Shown: positions 1 to 8,758, counted from the stretch's first letter. The stretch: DNA of 64,000 nucleotides from JAJDXO01 sp965213765 (GCA_965213765.1 OZ243926.1:2542001-2606000), one strand, 5' to 3'. The notes: a model not told the origin generated them from the letters alone. Made by a program: numbers and translations.

Positions 1-1734
1 ATTTCCGGTGTCTGGGGCAATCACGAGGGCTCCATGCTGTTGTGGGTGCTGGTGCTCTCCCTGTTCGGTGCGGCGATCGCCGTATTCGGCGGCAATTTGA
101 GACCTACCCTCAAGGTACGCGTTCTGGCCGTTCAGGGTCTGTTGGGCCTTGGTTTTCTCGCGTTCATTCTCTTCACCTCCAACCCGTTCGAACGACTGCT
201 CCCGATACCGGTCGACGGGCGCGACCTCAACCCGTTGCTGCAGGACCCCGGCCTCGCCGTTCACCCGCCTTTGCTTTACCTCGGCTATGTCGGGCTATCG
301 ACCACCTTTTCGTTCGCCGTCGCCGCGTTGATCGAGGGTCGGGCCGATCCCGCTTGGGCGCGCTGGGTCCGGCCCTGGACACTTGCCTCCTGGACCTTTC
401 TCACCGGCGGCATCGTGCTCGGATCGTGGTGGGCCTATTACGAGCTCGGCTGGGGCGGTTGGTGGTTCTGGGATCCGGTCGAAAACGCGTCATTCATGCC
501 TTGGCTCGCGGCAACCGCCCTCCTTCACTCGGCCATCGTCTCCGAAAAAAGAGACGCGCTAAAAGGCTGGACCGTCTTTCTCGCCATCGTCGCTTTTGCC
601 TTCTCATTACTCGGTACATTCCTGGTCCGGTCGGGCGTGTTGACATCGGTGCACGCCTTTGCCTCGGACCCGAGCCGCGGCGTGTTCATATTGATGATGC
701 TGATCGTATCGGTGGGCGGCGCCTTCGCGCTTTATGCTTGGCGGGGCCCGGCCCTCAAAGGGGGTGGGCTTTTCCGCCCCATATCCCGCGAAGGCGGATT
801 GGTCCTCAACAACTTCCTGCTGACCGCCGCCGCCGCCGCGGTTCTGCTGGGGACCGTCTATCCGCTGATCCTCGACGTACTGAACGCGGGAAAAATCTCC
901 GTCGGGGCGCCTTATTTCAACAGCGTGTTCATCCCGATGATGGTGCCGTTGGTTCTCGCCATGGGCATAGGTCCGCTGCTCAACTGGAAACGCGGCGAAC
1001 TCGGCCCGACGGTGTATCGGCTTAAAATCAGCGCGGGACTGGCCGTCCTCGCCGGCATCGGCGCCTGGCTGTTTATCGACCGCGCCTCTGCCTTGGCCGC
1101 ATTCGGGGTTTTCCTCGCCGCCTGGCTGATGTTCGCAACGTTGCACGAGTTGGCGGTGCGAATTCATCTGTTCAGGGTTCCTCCGAATGAAAGTTGGCGG
1201 CGTTTGCAGCGCCAGCCGAGGGCGCGATGGGGAATGACCCTCGCCCATGGCGGACTCGCGATTGTCATCGCCGGCATGACCGCGTCTTCGGCATGGACGA
1301 CCGAATCCATCCAGGTCATGAAGCCGGGAGACAGGGTGGATGTCGGCGGCTACGTCTTTACCTTTGACGGCGCCCGGGAGGTGCGGGGCCCCAACTACGC
1401 GGCGACCCAGGGTACGTTTCGCGTCGATAGCGGTGGCAGCGATATCGTGCTGACACCCGAGAAACGATTTTATGACGTTCAGGGTCGGACCACGGAGGCG
1501 GCCATCCACCCGACATTTCTCGGTGATCTTTATGCGGTTCTCGGGGACCCGCGAGGCGAAGACGGAGGTTTCGTCACCCGCCTTTATTTTAATCCGCTCG
1601 TCCCATGGATGTGGGCCGGGTCGTTCATCATGGTCCTTGGCGGCTTTGTGAGCCTGTCCGACCGCCGGCATCGGGTCGGCGCGCCCGGCCGGCAAAAGGC
1701 CGGCGCCCGGGCCACGCCGGCACCGGCAGAATAA
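1..1734 (+). CDS. ccmF: CcmF, cytochrome c haem lyase subunit (5' end outside window)
   Basis: Inner-membrane core subunit of the system I (Ccm) haem lyase, which takes haem from CcmE and attaches it to apocytochrome c on the periplasmic side. The frame is open from base 1 and encodes GVWGNHEGSM ahead of the first internal ATG at 34, so the true start lies upstream; 577 residues are present against the usual 640-660. The tryptophan-rich haem-handling motif WGGWWFWDPVENASF is at nt 451-495, among many hydrophobic segments, with a soluble periplasmic domain near the C-terminus. Two bases separate its stop from the ccmG start. The family call is secure; only the N-terminus is missing. Confidence 0.97.
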   Translation: MSGVWGNHEGSMLLWVLVLSLFGAAIAVFGGNLRPTLKVRVLAVQGLLGLGFLAFILFTSNPFERLLPIPVDGRDLNPLLQDPGLAVHPPLLYLGYVGLSTTFSFAVAALIEGRADPAWARWVRPWTLASWTFLTGGIVLGSWWAYYELGWGGWWFWDPVENASFMPWLAATALLHSAIVSEKRDALKGWTVFLAIVAFAFSLLGTFLVRSGVLTSVHAFASDPSRGVFILMMLIVSVGGAFALYAWRGPALKGGGLFRPISREGGLVLNNFLLTAAAAAVLLGTVYPLILDVLNAGKISVGAPYFNSVFIPMMVPLVLAMGIGPLLNWKRGELGPTVYRLKISAGLAVLAGIGAWLFIDRASALAAFGVFLAAWLMFATLHELAVRIHLFRVPPNESWRRLQRQPRARWGMTLAHGGLAIVIAGMTASSAWTTESIQVMKPGDRVDVGGYVFTFDGAREVRGPNYAATQGTFRVDSGGSDIVLTPEKRFYDVQGRTTEAAIHPTFLGDLYAVLGDPRGEDGGFVTRLYFNPLVPWMWAGSFIMVLGGFVSLSDRRHRVGAPGRQKAGARATPAPAE

Positions 1735-1736
1735 GC

Positions 1737-2279
1737 ATGTCCCGCCGGTTTCTGTTTCTTCTGCCCCTGGTCCTGATCGCCGCCCTCGGTATCGGCTTCT
1801 GGTTTGGTCTGCAACGGGACCCTCAGGCACTGCCGTCGGCACTGATCAACAAGCCGGTACCGGAATTTTCCCTGGCAGCCATCGAAGGGTCCGCGCAGGG
1901 TTTCCGCCGGGATGACCTGCTGGGCAAAGTCTCACTGGTGAACGTTTTTGGGTCCTGGTGCGTGGCCTGCCGGATCGAACATCCATTCCTGATGGAGTTG
2001 AAGGCCAATGACGTCGTCCCCGTTTACGGGATCAATTGGCGGGAACCCAACCGTCGGGCGGGCCCCGAATGGCTGGACAAATTCGGCAATCCGTACCGGC
2101 TCGTCGGTGATGACCCGCGAAGCGAAGGCGCCATCGCGTTCGGCGTCACGGGCGCGCCGGAGACCTTCTTCGTCGATCGAAAAGGGATCATCCGCTACAA
2201 ACATGCGGGCCCCATCACGCCGGATGTTTGGGAGAGCAAGCTGTGGCCGATCGTCCGGCGCCTGCGCGCCGAATCCTAG
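1737..2279 (+). CDS. ccmG: CcmG/DsbE thiol:disulfide interchange protein
   Basis: Membrane-anchored periplasmic thioredoxin-like protein that keeps apocytochrome c cysteines reduced for haem ligation. The 180-residue product starts with an N-terminal membrane anchor (residues 4-24), followed by a thioredoxin fold with the redox motif WCVAC (C75, C78) and a later cis-proline region TGAPETFFVD. The ATG at 1737 is preferred over in-frame upstream starts because those lie inside ccmF and add no recognisable sequence. It sits between ccmF and ccmH, the usual system I order. Confidence 0.96.
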   Translation: MSRRFLFLLPLVLIAALGIGFWFGLQRDPQALPSALINKPVPEFSLAAIEGSAQGFRRDDLLGKVSLVNVFGSWCVACRIEHPFLMELKANDVVPVYGINWREPNRRAGPEWLDKFGNPYRLVGDDPRSEGAIAFGVTGAPETFFVDRKGIIRYKHAGPITPDVWESKLWPIVRRLRAES

Positions 2280-2689
2280 TCCTGCTGACGGTGCTGGCCG
2301 GATTGGCCGGATTGGCACCGGACCCCGCCTACGCCGTGCTGCCGGAAGAGGTGCTCGCCAACCCCGTGCACGAGGCGCGCGCCCGCGCGATCTCCAAAGA
2401 ACTTCGTTGCGTTGTTTGTCAGAACCAGTCCATCGATGATTCGGATGCGGAGCTGGCCCGCGACCTTCGTGTCTTGGTGCGGCAGCGCATTGTAGAGGGT
2501 GACAGCGATGACGAAGTGATCGCCTACGTCGTCTCCCGATACGGCGACTTCGTTCTCCTCCGCCCGCCGGTGAAGGGGGCGACGCTTGTGCTGTGGATCG
2601 GACCCATTGCCATTGTCCTCATCGGCTTGTTGGCGATGATCTCATACTTCCGGCGGGTTGGCCGCGAAGCGGAGAGTGCGGGCCGATGA
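2243..2689 (+). CDS. ccmH: CcmH/CycL cytochrome c maturation protein
   Basis: Membrane-anchored thiol-oxidoreductase that presents reduced apocytochrome c to the CcmF haem lyase. The 148-residue product has a signal-like N-terminus (about residues 10-31, ending PAYA), the diagnostic motif LRCVVCQNQS (C56, C59), and one C-terminal membrane helix. The start is uncertain: GTG 2243 gives a compact signal peptide, while TTG 2228 adds five residues; both overlap the end of ccmG. The stop overlaps the ccmI ATG as ATGA, indicating translational coupling. Confidence 0.95.
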   Translation: MADRPAPARRILVLLTVLAGLAGLAPDPAYAVLPEEVLANPVHEARARAISKELRCVVCQNQSIDDSDAELARDLRVLVRQRIVEGDSDDEVIAYVVSRYGDFVLLRPPVKGATLVLWIGPIAIVLIGLLAMISYFRRVGREAESAGR

Positions 2690-3783
2690 TCTGGCTGTTG
2701 TCCGCCTTGATCGCGGCGGCCACGGCGGCATCCCTGGTTGTGGTCATTCTGCGCCGGCCGAAGCCGGTCCCGCCCGCCGAATTCGACAGGGCGGTTTACG
2801 AAGACCAGCTAGCCGAGACGGACCGGGACGAGGAACGCGGATTGCTCGGCCCTGAAGAGGCCGCCGCTGCGAGACAGGAGATTCGGCGGCGCATGGCGCA
2901 AATTGACGCGACGGTATCCGCGAATGCCGCGCCCGGCGGCAGCGGCTTCCGAACGGCAACCGCCATTGGGATCGGCCTCTTGGTTCCGATATTCGGCTTC
3001 GGAATTTATGGCTTCTTGGGCACGCCGAATTTTCCGGATCAGCCATTTGCCGAGCGGGCCAAGCCGCCGCCAAGCGACGACCCAAGGGTAGCCGAGATGA
3101 CGGAGATTGTGGCCCAATTGGAGCGCAGGCTTGAGGCGGCACCGGCACGGGTGGACGGCTGGTTGCTGTTGGCCCGGTCACTGGTCACCCTGCAGCGGCA
3201 TCTCGAGGCTGCACGGGCATATGCGCGCGCGCGCGCTCTGGCACCGGACCGGGCCGAAATCGCCGTCGCTCTCGGCGAAACAACCGTCATAGCCCAGGGC
3301 GGCGTGGTTTCCGATGACGCCATGAAGATTTTTGTTGATGCCATGGACCTCGATCCAAATGCCGTGCGGCCCTATTACTTCCTTGGCCTCGCGGCAGCGC
3401 AACGGCGGGATTTCGAGAGCGCGGTCCGGCGCTGGACCGACGCTGTCGCCCTCTCTCCGCCTGACGCTCCCTGGGTGGACGAAGTCCGGAAACGGATGAA
3501 TGCCGCCGCGCAGGCCGGCAATATCGACTTGGCCACTATTTCGCCGAGCCGGACGCGCCCCGCCGGCCCGACAGCCGAGGACGTGCGCGCCGCTTCGGAG
3601 CTCAGCGTCGAGGAGCGGGCCGAGATGATCATGGGGATGGTCGAGCGCCTTGCCGCCCGGCTTGAGGACAACCCGGATGATTTAGAGGGCTGGAAACGGC
3701 TGGCGCGGGCATATCGTGTGCTCGGCGACGAGGAGAAAGCGGCAGCCGCCGAGGGGCGCATCCGCCAACTCGAGACTCGGTAG
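2686..3783 (+). CDS. ccmI: CcmI/CycH cytochrome c biogenesis TPR protein
   Basis: Apocytochrome c chaperone that binds the C-terminus of apocytochrome c and delivers it to CcmF/CcmH. The 365-residue product has an N-terminal membrane helix (1-22), a charged cytoplasmic linker, a second helix near residues 92-111, then a periplasmic region rich in tetratricopeptide-like helices (WLLLARSLVTLQRHLEAARA). The ATG overlaps the ccmH stop (ATGA at 2686-2689). An upstream in-frame start at 2593 lies inside ccmH and was rejected. It is the last gene of the ccm operon; 24 bases follow before the next gene. Confidence 0.93.
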   Translation: MIWLLSALIAAATAASLVVVILRRPKPVPPAEFDRAVYEDQLAETDRDEERGLLGPEEAAAARQEIRRRMAQIDATVSANAAPGGSGFRTATAIGIGLLVPIFGFGIYGFLGTPNFPDQPFAERAKPPPSDDPRVAEMTEIVAQLERRLEAAPARVDGWLLLARSLVTLQRHLEAARAYARARALAPDRAEIAVALGETTVIAQGGVVSDDAMKIFVDAMDLDPNAVRPYYFLGLAAAQRRDFESAVRRWTDAVALSPPDAPWVDEVRKRMNAAAQAGNIDLATISPSRTRPAGPTAEDVRAASELSVEERAEMIMGMVERLAARLEDNPDDLEGWKRLARAYRVLGDEEKAAAAEGRIRQLETR

Positions 3784-3807
3784 TTCTTAAATTCAAGGTT
3801 TCAAATT

Positions 3808-4638
3808 ATGTATCGATTGATTTCAGGCGTGTTTTTGGCCGTCACCCTTACGTTGCCGCACACCGACGCCGTCTCCCAGGAGTCCCGGAAATTTGTCCGG
3901 TATGAAGTGAACGGTGTCGCCTCATACGGCCGCCTTGAAGGCAGTGTCATTCATCAGTTGACCGGGGCCGCCTATGCCGGCGGAACGGAGACCGGCCGCC
4001 TCGTGCCGGTCGCCGGGGTCGAATTCCTGCCCCCCAGCGAACCGACCAAGATACTCGCGGTCGGATTGAACTTTGCCTCCCACGCCGGCTCGGCCCCGGA
4101 CGCGCCGCCGCCGATGTTCGCCAAGTTTCCTTCCACACTTCTCGGGCACGAACGGGATCTCGTCATCCCGAAGGGAGCCGACCGGCCCCATTACGAGGGC
4201 GAAATGGTCATCGTGATCGGCAAGCAGGCCAAGAACGTCTCCGAGTCCGACGCCGGCGACTATGTTTTCGGCGTAACCGCCGGCAACGATGTCAGCGAAC
4301 GTTCCTGGCAATCATCGGACCTCCAATGGTTGCGCGGCAAGGCAGCCGACGGGTTTGGCCCTGTCGGCCCGGCCATCGTGACCGGCCTGAACTATCGCAA
4401 TCTGGTGGTCGAGACGCGGCTCAACGGAGAGACCCGCCAGAAAGAGAGCACCAAGAACATGATTCACGGCGTCGATCGGGTCGTCAGCTGGGCGAGCCGT
4501 TACTTCACCCTGGAGCCCGGGGACATGATATTCATGGGCACGCCCGGATCCACCCGCGGCATGAAACCGGGGGACGTGGTCGAGATCGAGGTCGAGGGGG
4601 TCGGGATTCTCAGGAACCGGATCGTCGCGGCGCCCTGA
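3808..4638 (+). CDS. Fumarylacetoacetate hydrolase family protein with N-terminal signal peptide
   Basis: 276-residue member of the fumarylacetoacetase C-terminal domain family, metal-dependent hydrolases and decarboxylases of the 2-hydroxyhepta-2,4-dienedioate isomerase/acylpyruvase type. Metal-site signatures are present: HYEGEMVIVIGK and AGNDVSERSWQ, plus a GTPGST loop near the C-terminus. Unusually, the conserved start (KFVRYEVNG) is preceded by about 26 residues resembling a Sec signal peptide: basic start MYR, hydrophobic core LISGVFLAVTLTLP, and likely cleavage after the DAVS region. No ATG lies nearer the conserved domain, so the signal seems genuine and the enzyme would be periplasmic. 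The substrate cannot be read from sequence. Confidence 0.88.
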   Translation: MYRLISGVFLAVTLTLPHTDAVSQESRKFVRYEVNGVASYGRLEGSVIHQLTGAAYAGGTETGRLVPVAGVEFLPPSEPTKILAVGLNFASHAGSAPDAPPPMFAKFPSTLLGHERDLVIPKGADRPHYEGEMVIVIGKQAKNVSESDAGDYVFGVTAGNDVSERSWQSSDLQWLRGKAADGFGPVGPAIVTGLNYRNLVVETRLNGETRQKESTKNMIHGVDRVVSWASRYFTLEPGDMIFMGTPGSTRGMKPGDVVEIEVEGVGILRNRIVAAP

Positions 4639-4648
4639 GGGGTGCGGT

Positions 4649-4813
4649 TCAGCCCTGCCACGCCAGCTGCAAAATTAGATCAGGCCAGGTTTCCGGAAGC
4701 CTGACGATTTCGACCGCGGCCGCCGGACGCTCCTCACCGCCGACCTCACGGACAAATAGCCGCCCTGTGCGCTCCATTCGGCAGCCGATGATCCGTTTGT
4801 AATCGAGTTCCAT
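4649..4813 (-). CDS. Small hypothetical protein (54 aa)
   Basis: A short frame on the minus strand, convergent with the hydrolase gene. It starts at ATG 4813 with a GGGGA Shine-Dalgarno-like run about 8-12 bases upstream and ends in TGA. The product begins MELDYKRIIGCRMER, is rich in Arg and Glu, has no membrane segment, and ends WPDLILQLAWQG. Codons show the GC-rich third positions of neighbouring genes. I do not recognise a family. It fills most of the gap between the hydrolase and the aminotransferase and could be a genuine small gene of unknown role. Confidence 0.4.
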   Translation of the reverse strand: MELDYKRIIGCRMERTGRLFVREVGGEERPAAAVEIVRLPETWPDLILQLAWQG

Positions 4814-4876
4814 CGGACGTCCCCGCCATTGTTCTCAAGGTCAAATTCTTAAGGTTAGGAGAAACCAGGCTTGAAG

Positions 4877-6001
4877 CTATTTGTTCAAGACGGCGGCCAG
4901 GACCTCAAGGCAGGTGGCGACGTCTGATTTCGGCGCCACGGTGACCCGGATGTGAGTCTCATAGCCGGGCTCGGGCCAGGCGTGCAGTTGGACCCCGTTG
5001 TCCAGCGCTACCGCCGCCAATTCCCGGGCGTTTCGGTGGGCGTTGGCCGAAACGAAATTGCACACGGACGGAAACGGATCCAGGCCTAAATCACGAAGTC
5101 CCTCCTCCAGCATCGTCCGCGCTTCGGAGACGTCTTTCAGCATCTTCGCCAAATAGACCTCGTCGAGAAGCGCCGCCTCGGCGGCTGCCTGGGCGAGGAT
5201 CGGAACGTTGAAGGTACAGGTGGTTTTGCGGAGCGCCTGGGCGATATCGCCATCCGAACAAAGCGCATATCCAATCCGCATGCCGGCCATGGCGTAGGCC
5301 TTTGAGAATGTTCGGATCACGACCCAGGGCCCGCGGCGCCCCTTCAGCACCTCGACGACATCCGGCCCGCCCGCATGAAGGCCAAACTCATGATAGGCCT
5401 CGTCGACACCCAGCAAAACGTTCTCCGGCACTTCCTCAACGAAACGGCGCAGGGTCGTCCCGTCCAACATCCGGCCGCTCGGGTTGTTGGGAGTCACCAG
5501 GAATAGCAGCTTCGTCCGATTGCCGACCGCACCCAGGACGGCGTCCGCGTCCACATGCCCGTCCGCCTTCATGCCCACATAGGCGCAGTCGGCCTCCGAA
5601 GCCTCTACCATGGCCCGGTACCCCCAGAATGTCGGTACGGGCAAGATCATGCCGTCCCCCGGTGAAATGCTGAGATGAATGGTGCCCTGGATCAGTTCCT
5701 CACTGCCATTGCCCCATACGATATTCTCCACCGGGACGCCGGTGCGCGCGGTGACGATATCGGAGAGGGCCGGACATTGGGCATCCGGGTAGCGGTTCAT
5801 CATGGTCAGGTTGTCGCGGACGGCGCCGATCACCTTTGGCGACGGAGGAAACAAGCTTTCGTTCAGGCCCATGGCCAGGACGTCGCCGGTGTCATATCCC
5901 TTGTGCCGAAGGACGCCCTCCGTCGGCGGGTCAAACTTCGGCCCCATTTCCTGAATGGCGCGGCGAATATAGGGAACGCCGCCCTGGTCGTTGCTCATCA
6001 T
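4877..6001 (-). CDS. HisC-like PLP-dependent aminotransferase
   Basis: 374-residue fold-type I aminotransferase of the histidinol-phosphate aminotransferase-like group. PLP-site features are NNPSG (172-176), D200 in VDEAYHEF, and the Schiff-base lysine in TFSKAYAMAG (K234). The N-terminus has LNESLFPPSP, typical of HisC relatives. A second ATG one codon downstream (5998) has slightly better spacing from the AGAGG ribosome site. No histidine genes are nearby. The next gene upstream on the same strand is an HpaB-type monooxygenase 19 bases away, so the two probably form an operon and the amino acid substrate may be unrelated to histidine synthesis. Confidence 0.9.
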   Translation of the reverse strand: MMSNDQGGVPYIRRAIQEMGPKFDPPTEGVLRHKGYDTGDVLAMGLNESLFPPSPKVIGAVRDNLTMMNRYPDAQCPALSDIVTARTGVPVENIVWGNGSEELIQGTIHLSISPGDGMILPVPTFWGYRAMVEASEADCAYVGMKADGHVDADAVLGAVGNRTKLLFLVTPNNPSGRMLDGTTLRRFVEEVPENVLLGVDEAYHEFGLHAGGPDVVEVLKGRRGPWVVIRTFSKAYAMAGMRIGYALCSDGDIAQALRKTTCTFNVPILAQAAAEAALLDEVYLAKMLKDVSEARTMLEEGLRDLGLDPFPSVCNFVSANAHRNARELAAVALDNGVQLHAWPEPGYETHIRVTVAPKSDVATCLEVLAAVLNK

Positions 6002-6020
6002 CCGCCTCTAATTGTTGGGG

Positions 6021-7538
6021 CTATTCGCCGGCTTCCCGGAATGCCGCGACGCGCTCGCCGAGCCCGCCGGAGAACCGCTGTTCGATGTCATCCAGCATAT
6101 TGTGGATACGGTCGATATGCGCGTCCTTGTCGAACATCCGGAAGCGCATGGACTGGCTGCGGTTCGGATCGCCGCTGTAATACTGCTCGTATAACCGCTG
6201 GCGGCCGGCAAAGCTTGAGAGCGACGCGTCGTAGGCCAATCGAAATAGTTTGATCCGGGTCGGCGAGTCGGCGTTGACCGACTGAAAATATTTTTCCACG
6301 TCGTCCTTCACTTCGCCGGCGAGTTCGGCAATGGACGGTACTCCGACCAGGCCGCCTGCGCCCAAGGTATTTATGATCTCGCACTGGCGGTTATAGAACT
6401 TCCAGAACATGCTCTGCCAAAGTTGGATCGGCGCCAAGCCCGGCGACCAGTTGCCGAATGGCGTCTGGAACGATTCGGCCTCGGCCGCCACCCGGCAGGT
6501 GCGGGCAAACTCGGCAATGTTGATGGTTTCAGCGAGCAGCAGTTGGACGTTCAGGTGCTCGTCGATCTTGGTCGAGCGCGCGATCGCCAGCGCCAATGCC
6601 ATCATGAATTCCGATTTGGCGGCCGCCCGCACCACCGACTGATGCAGTGCATGGGGTCCTACCCGGGTTTTGCCGTGAATGAGAGTTTCGGCTTCGTCAT
6701 CCCGATAGATGAACACCCGTTCCCACGGCACCTTCACATCGTCGAAAATGGCAATCCCGTCGGATTCCTCGTACATGCAAGACAATGGATAATCCATGGG
6801 CGAGCCGGATTCCGGATGAGCCAAAGAGGGCCGGCAGATGAACCGTAATCCTTCGGTACTGGTTGGGATGGCAAATCCAAATGAATAGTCGTCCGATTTG
6901 CGCTGTTCGTCGGTCGCCCAGCGGATGGCCGCCGGCATGACGACGATTTCATTGGCGAGCGCGCACAACGTCGCCACCATGCGCGCACCCCGGATCGTGA
7001 TGCCTGCATCATCCTCCGCAACAATCTGGGCGACGATTTCCGATTCCTGCAAGTGCGCCGGCCGCGACCGGTCAACCTGCGGGTTGACCAGCACGTGTGT
7101 CATAACGAGATCGTTTTCGCGAACGTGTTCGTGAAAGTCGCGAACGTTGGCGGCGCCTTGGAAGGAGTCCCTATCGAATATTTCGCTTGCCGCCGCCCAT
7201 GCCGCGACCATGACGTTCTTGTAGTCCGGACTGCGGCCCAGCATGCCACAGGTCGCATCCATCCAAATCTGAATGGCGTCACCGCGCGCGACCACATCGT
7301 CCTTCGACAGAGGCGTGATGTGGGTCATGCCGACCTTCTCCCCGCTGCTGGGCGAGGCATAGGTCAGCTTATGGGTGAGCCCGGGATCATGCTGCATCTC
7401 CAACAGCATCGCCATGGTCTCCGCCGCGCCGGCGAACCGGCGGTCGTTGACGACGTCGGTAACTTGATCCCCGTCGATATAGATGGTTCGGCCATCGTCG
7501 AGGGATCGTAGGTATTCCTGGCCGGTGCGGATCGGCAT
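6021..7538 (-). CDS. 4-hydroxyphenylacetate 3-monooxygenase oxygenase component family (HpaB-like)
   Basis: 505-residue flavin-dependent oxygenase of the HpaB/acyl-CoA dehydrogenase-like superfamily; relatives use FADH2 from a separate reductase to hydroxylate phenols and related aromatics. Family features include the N-terminal GQEYLRSLDDGRTIYIDGD block, THPKD-like THITPLSKDD, and the long C-terminal helical domain. The ATG has a GGGAGG ribosome site about nine bases upstream. No HpaC-type reductase is visible in the window, so the partner reductase must be elsewhere. It is transcribed ahead of the HisC-like aminotransferase. The exact substrate is unknown. Confidence 0.92.
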   Translation of the reverse strand: MPIRTGQEYLRSLDDGRTIYIDGDQVTDVVNDRRFAGAAETMAMLLEMQHDPGLTHKLTYASPSSGEKVGMTHITPLSKDDVVARGDAIQIWMDATCGMLGRSPDYKNVMVAAWAAASEIFDRDSFQGAANVRDFHEHVRENDLVMTHVLVNPQVDRSRPAHLQESEIVAQIVAEDDAGITIRGARMVATLCALANEIVVMPAAIRWATDEQRKSDDYSFGFAIPTSTEGLRFICRPSLAHPESGSPMDYPLSCMYEESDGIAIFDDVKVPWERVFIYRDDEAETLIHGKTRVGPHALHQSVVRAAAKSEFMMALALAIARSTKIDEHLNVQLLLAETINIAEFARTCRVAAEAESFQTPFGNWSPGLAPIQLWQSMFWKFYNRQCEIINTLGAGGLVGVPSIAELAGEVKDDVEKYFQSVNADSPTRIKLFRLAYDASLSSFAGRQRLYEQYYSGDPNRSQSMRFRMFDKDAHIDRIHNMLDDIEQRFSGGLGERVAAFREAGE

Positions 7539-7709
7539 CCAAGCCTCCCAAGCAATTTGGAATCAAGACCTTAAGGTCTCACGCGCAAGGCTTCAAATAT
7601 TCTGCGCGGTCTGTCCGGGGGGCGAGGTTCGGCAAGTGATTGCGTTGCCGGGGCGCCAGCCGATATCCTGTGATTAAAGGAGCGCGGTTCAACTTCCACC
7701 ATGACAGAA

Positions 7710-7763
7710 TGGACCGTCCCTAGGACCGCCCAAATCTGGACCGTCCCTAGGACCGCCCAAATC
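7710..7763. repeat. Tandem duplication, 2 x 27 bp
   Basis: Two identical, directly adjacent 27-base copies (7710-7736 and 7737-7763), just upstream of the lyase gene at 7783. Each copy carries the small inverted repeat GTCC-CTA-GGAC. The second copy ends 19 bases before the start codon, so the duplication lies in the 5' leader or promoter and could double an operator or simply be a slippage product. Confidence 0.95.
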
Positions 7764-7782
7764 CCAAAAAAAGGAACTCCTC

Positions 7783-8646
7783 ATGGACTGGACTGATCGG
7801 CGGCAGCGCTTCAGGGAAATACTTGCGGGCGACAAATGCGTGCACCCGGGATCCGTATACGACCCCATCTCTGCACGGATCGCCGAGGATCTGGGGTTCG
7901 AGATCGGTATGTTTGCGGGTTCAATCGCCTCGATGACCGTGCTCGGCGCGCCCGATCTCCTCGTCCTGACGCTGAGCGAATTCTCGGATCAATGCCTGCG
8001 GATCAATCGGGCCGGCAACTTGCCGCTGATGGTCGACGCGGATCACGGCTACGGCAATGCGCTCAACGTGCGGCGTACGGTCGAGGAATTGGAAACCGCC
8101 GGGGTCGCCGGCATGAGCCTTGAAGATACCGATCTCCCCACGCCATTCGGCACCGCCGGCAAGCCGCAAATGATTTCGCTGGAGGAAGGGATTGGCAAGA
8201 TGAAGGCGGCCGTCGGCGCACGCCAGGACCCGCTGCTGTCGATCGCCGGTCGGACCAGCGCCTGCGCCATCACCGATGCCGAGGACGCCGCTATTCGCGC
8301 CCGCGCTTACCAGGAGGCTGGCGTGGATGCGGTATTTCTTGCCGGACTAACCAGTCGCGAGGAACTGGATGCGGTCTCGGACAAAGTGGACATACCCCTG
8401 ATTCTCGGCGGCACACCGCCGGAAATGGCCGATCTCGATTACCTGGGCGCCAAAGGGGTACGCATTGCCTTACAGGGTCACCTGCCGTTCTCGATGGCCG
8501 TGAAGGCCGTTCATGACACGCTAAAGGCCCTTCGCGACGGCACCAAACCCGCAGACATCCAGGGAAAGCCCGACCTCGAGACGCTAAAGAGGTTTACCCG
8601 CGATGATCTGTATCGGAGTTGGATCAAGGACTTTCTGGGGGGTTAG
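7783..8646 (+). CDS. Isocitrate lyase/PEP mutase family lyase (oxaloacetate decarboxylase-like)
   Basis: 287-residue TIM-barrel protein of the isocitrate lyase/phosphoenolpyruvate mutase superfamily. Family features are the metal site VDADHGYGN, the LEDTDLPTPFG segment, and the C-terminal helices. The KKCGH loop of true isocitrate lyases is absent (LSIAGRTSA occupies the place), which favours a 2-oxoacid lyase or decarboxylase such as the oxaloacetate decarboxylase subgroup over isocitrate lyase. An AAGGAA ribosome site precedes the ATG. Its TAG stop (8644-8646) is inside a palindromic repeat. It lies next to a TRAP transporter and may process the imported acid. Confidence 0.85.
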   Translation: MDWTDRRQRFREILAGDKCVHPGSVYDPISARIAEDLGFEIGMFAGSIASMTVLGAPDLLVLTLSEFSDQCLRINRAGNLPLMVDADHGYGNALNVRRTVEELETAGVAGMSLEDTDLPTPFGTAGKPQMISLEEGIGKMKAAVGARQDPLLSIAGRTSACAITDAEDAAIRARAYQEAGVDAVFLAGLTSREELDAVSDKVDIPLILGGTPPEMADLDYLGAKGVRIALQGHLPFSMAVKAVHDTLKALRDGTKPADIQGKPDLETLKRFTRDDLYRSWIKDFLGG

Positions 8647-8692
8647 AGCAGTTTCCGGTCAAAAGGTTCAATTTGGCCGGAAACTGCGCTAG
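8643..8692. repeat. Palindromic dispersed repeat, copy 1 (CTAG-type ends)
   Basis: A hairpin element with 16-base arms (8648-8663 and 8672-8687), one G-T pair, and an 8-base loop. A second copy is at 60943-60988; the right arm TTTGGCCGGAAACTGC is identical in both. Ends read TTAGAGCAG and GCGCTAG. The left end supplies the stop codon of the lyase gene. No T-run follows, so a simple intrinsic terminator is not evident, although a strong 3' stem that stabilises or terminates transcripts is plausible. Confidence 0.85.
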
Positions 8693-8758
8693 TGACGGGT
8701 CTCACACAAACGCGAGACTCGCCAGCTGGTAATAACATACAATACCCATCCTCGGATT

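Noticed and set aside
607..1842. 411-codon open frame on the minus strand opposite ccmF
   Set aside because: It mirrors the GC-rich third positions of ccmF, encodes a low-complexity Arg/Gly/His-rich product, and the plus strand carries unmistakable CcmF motifs.
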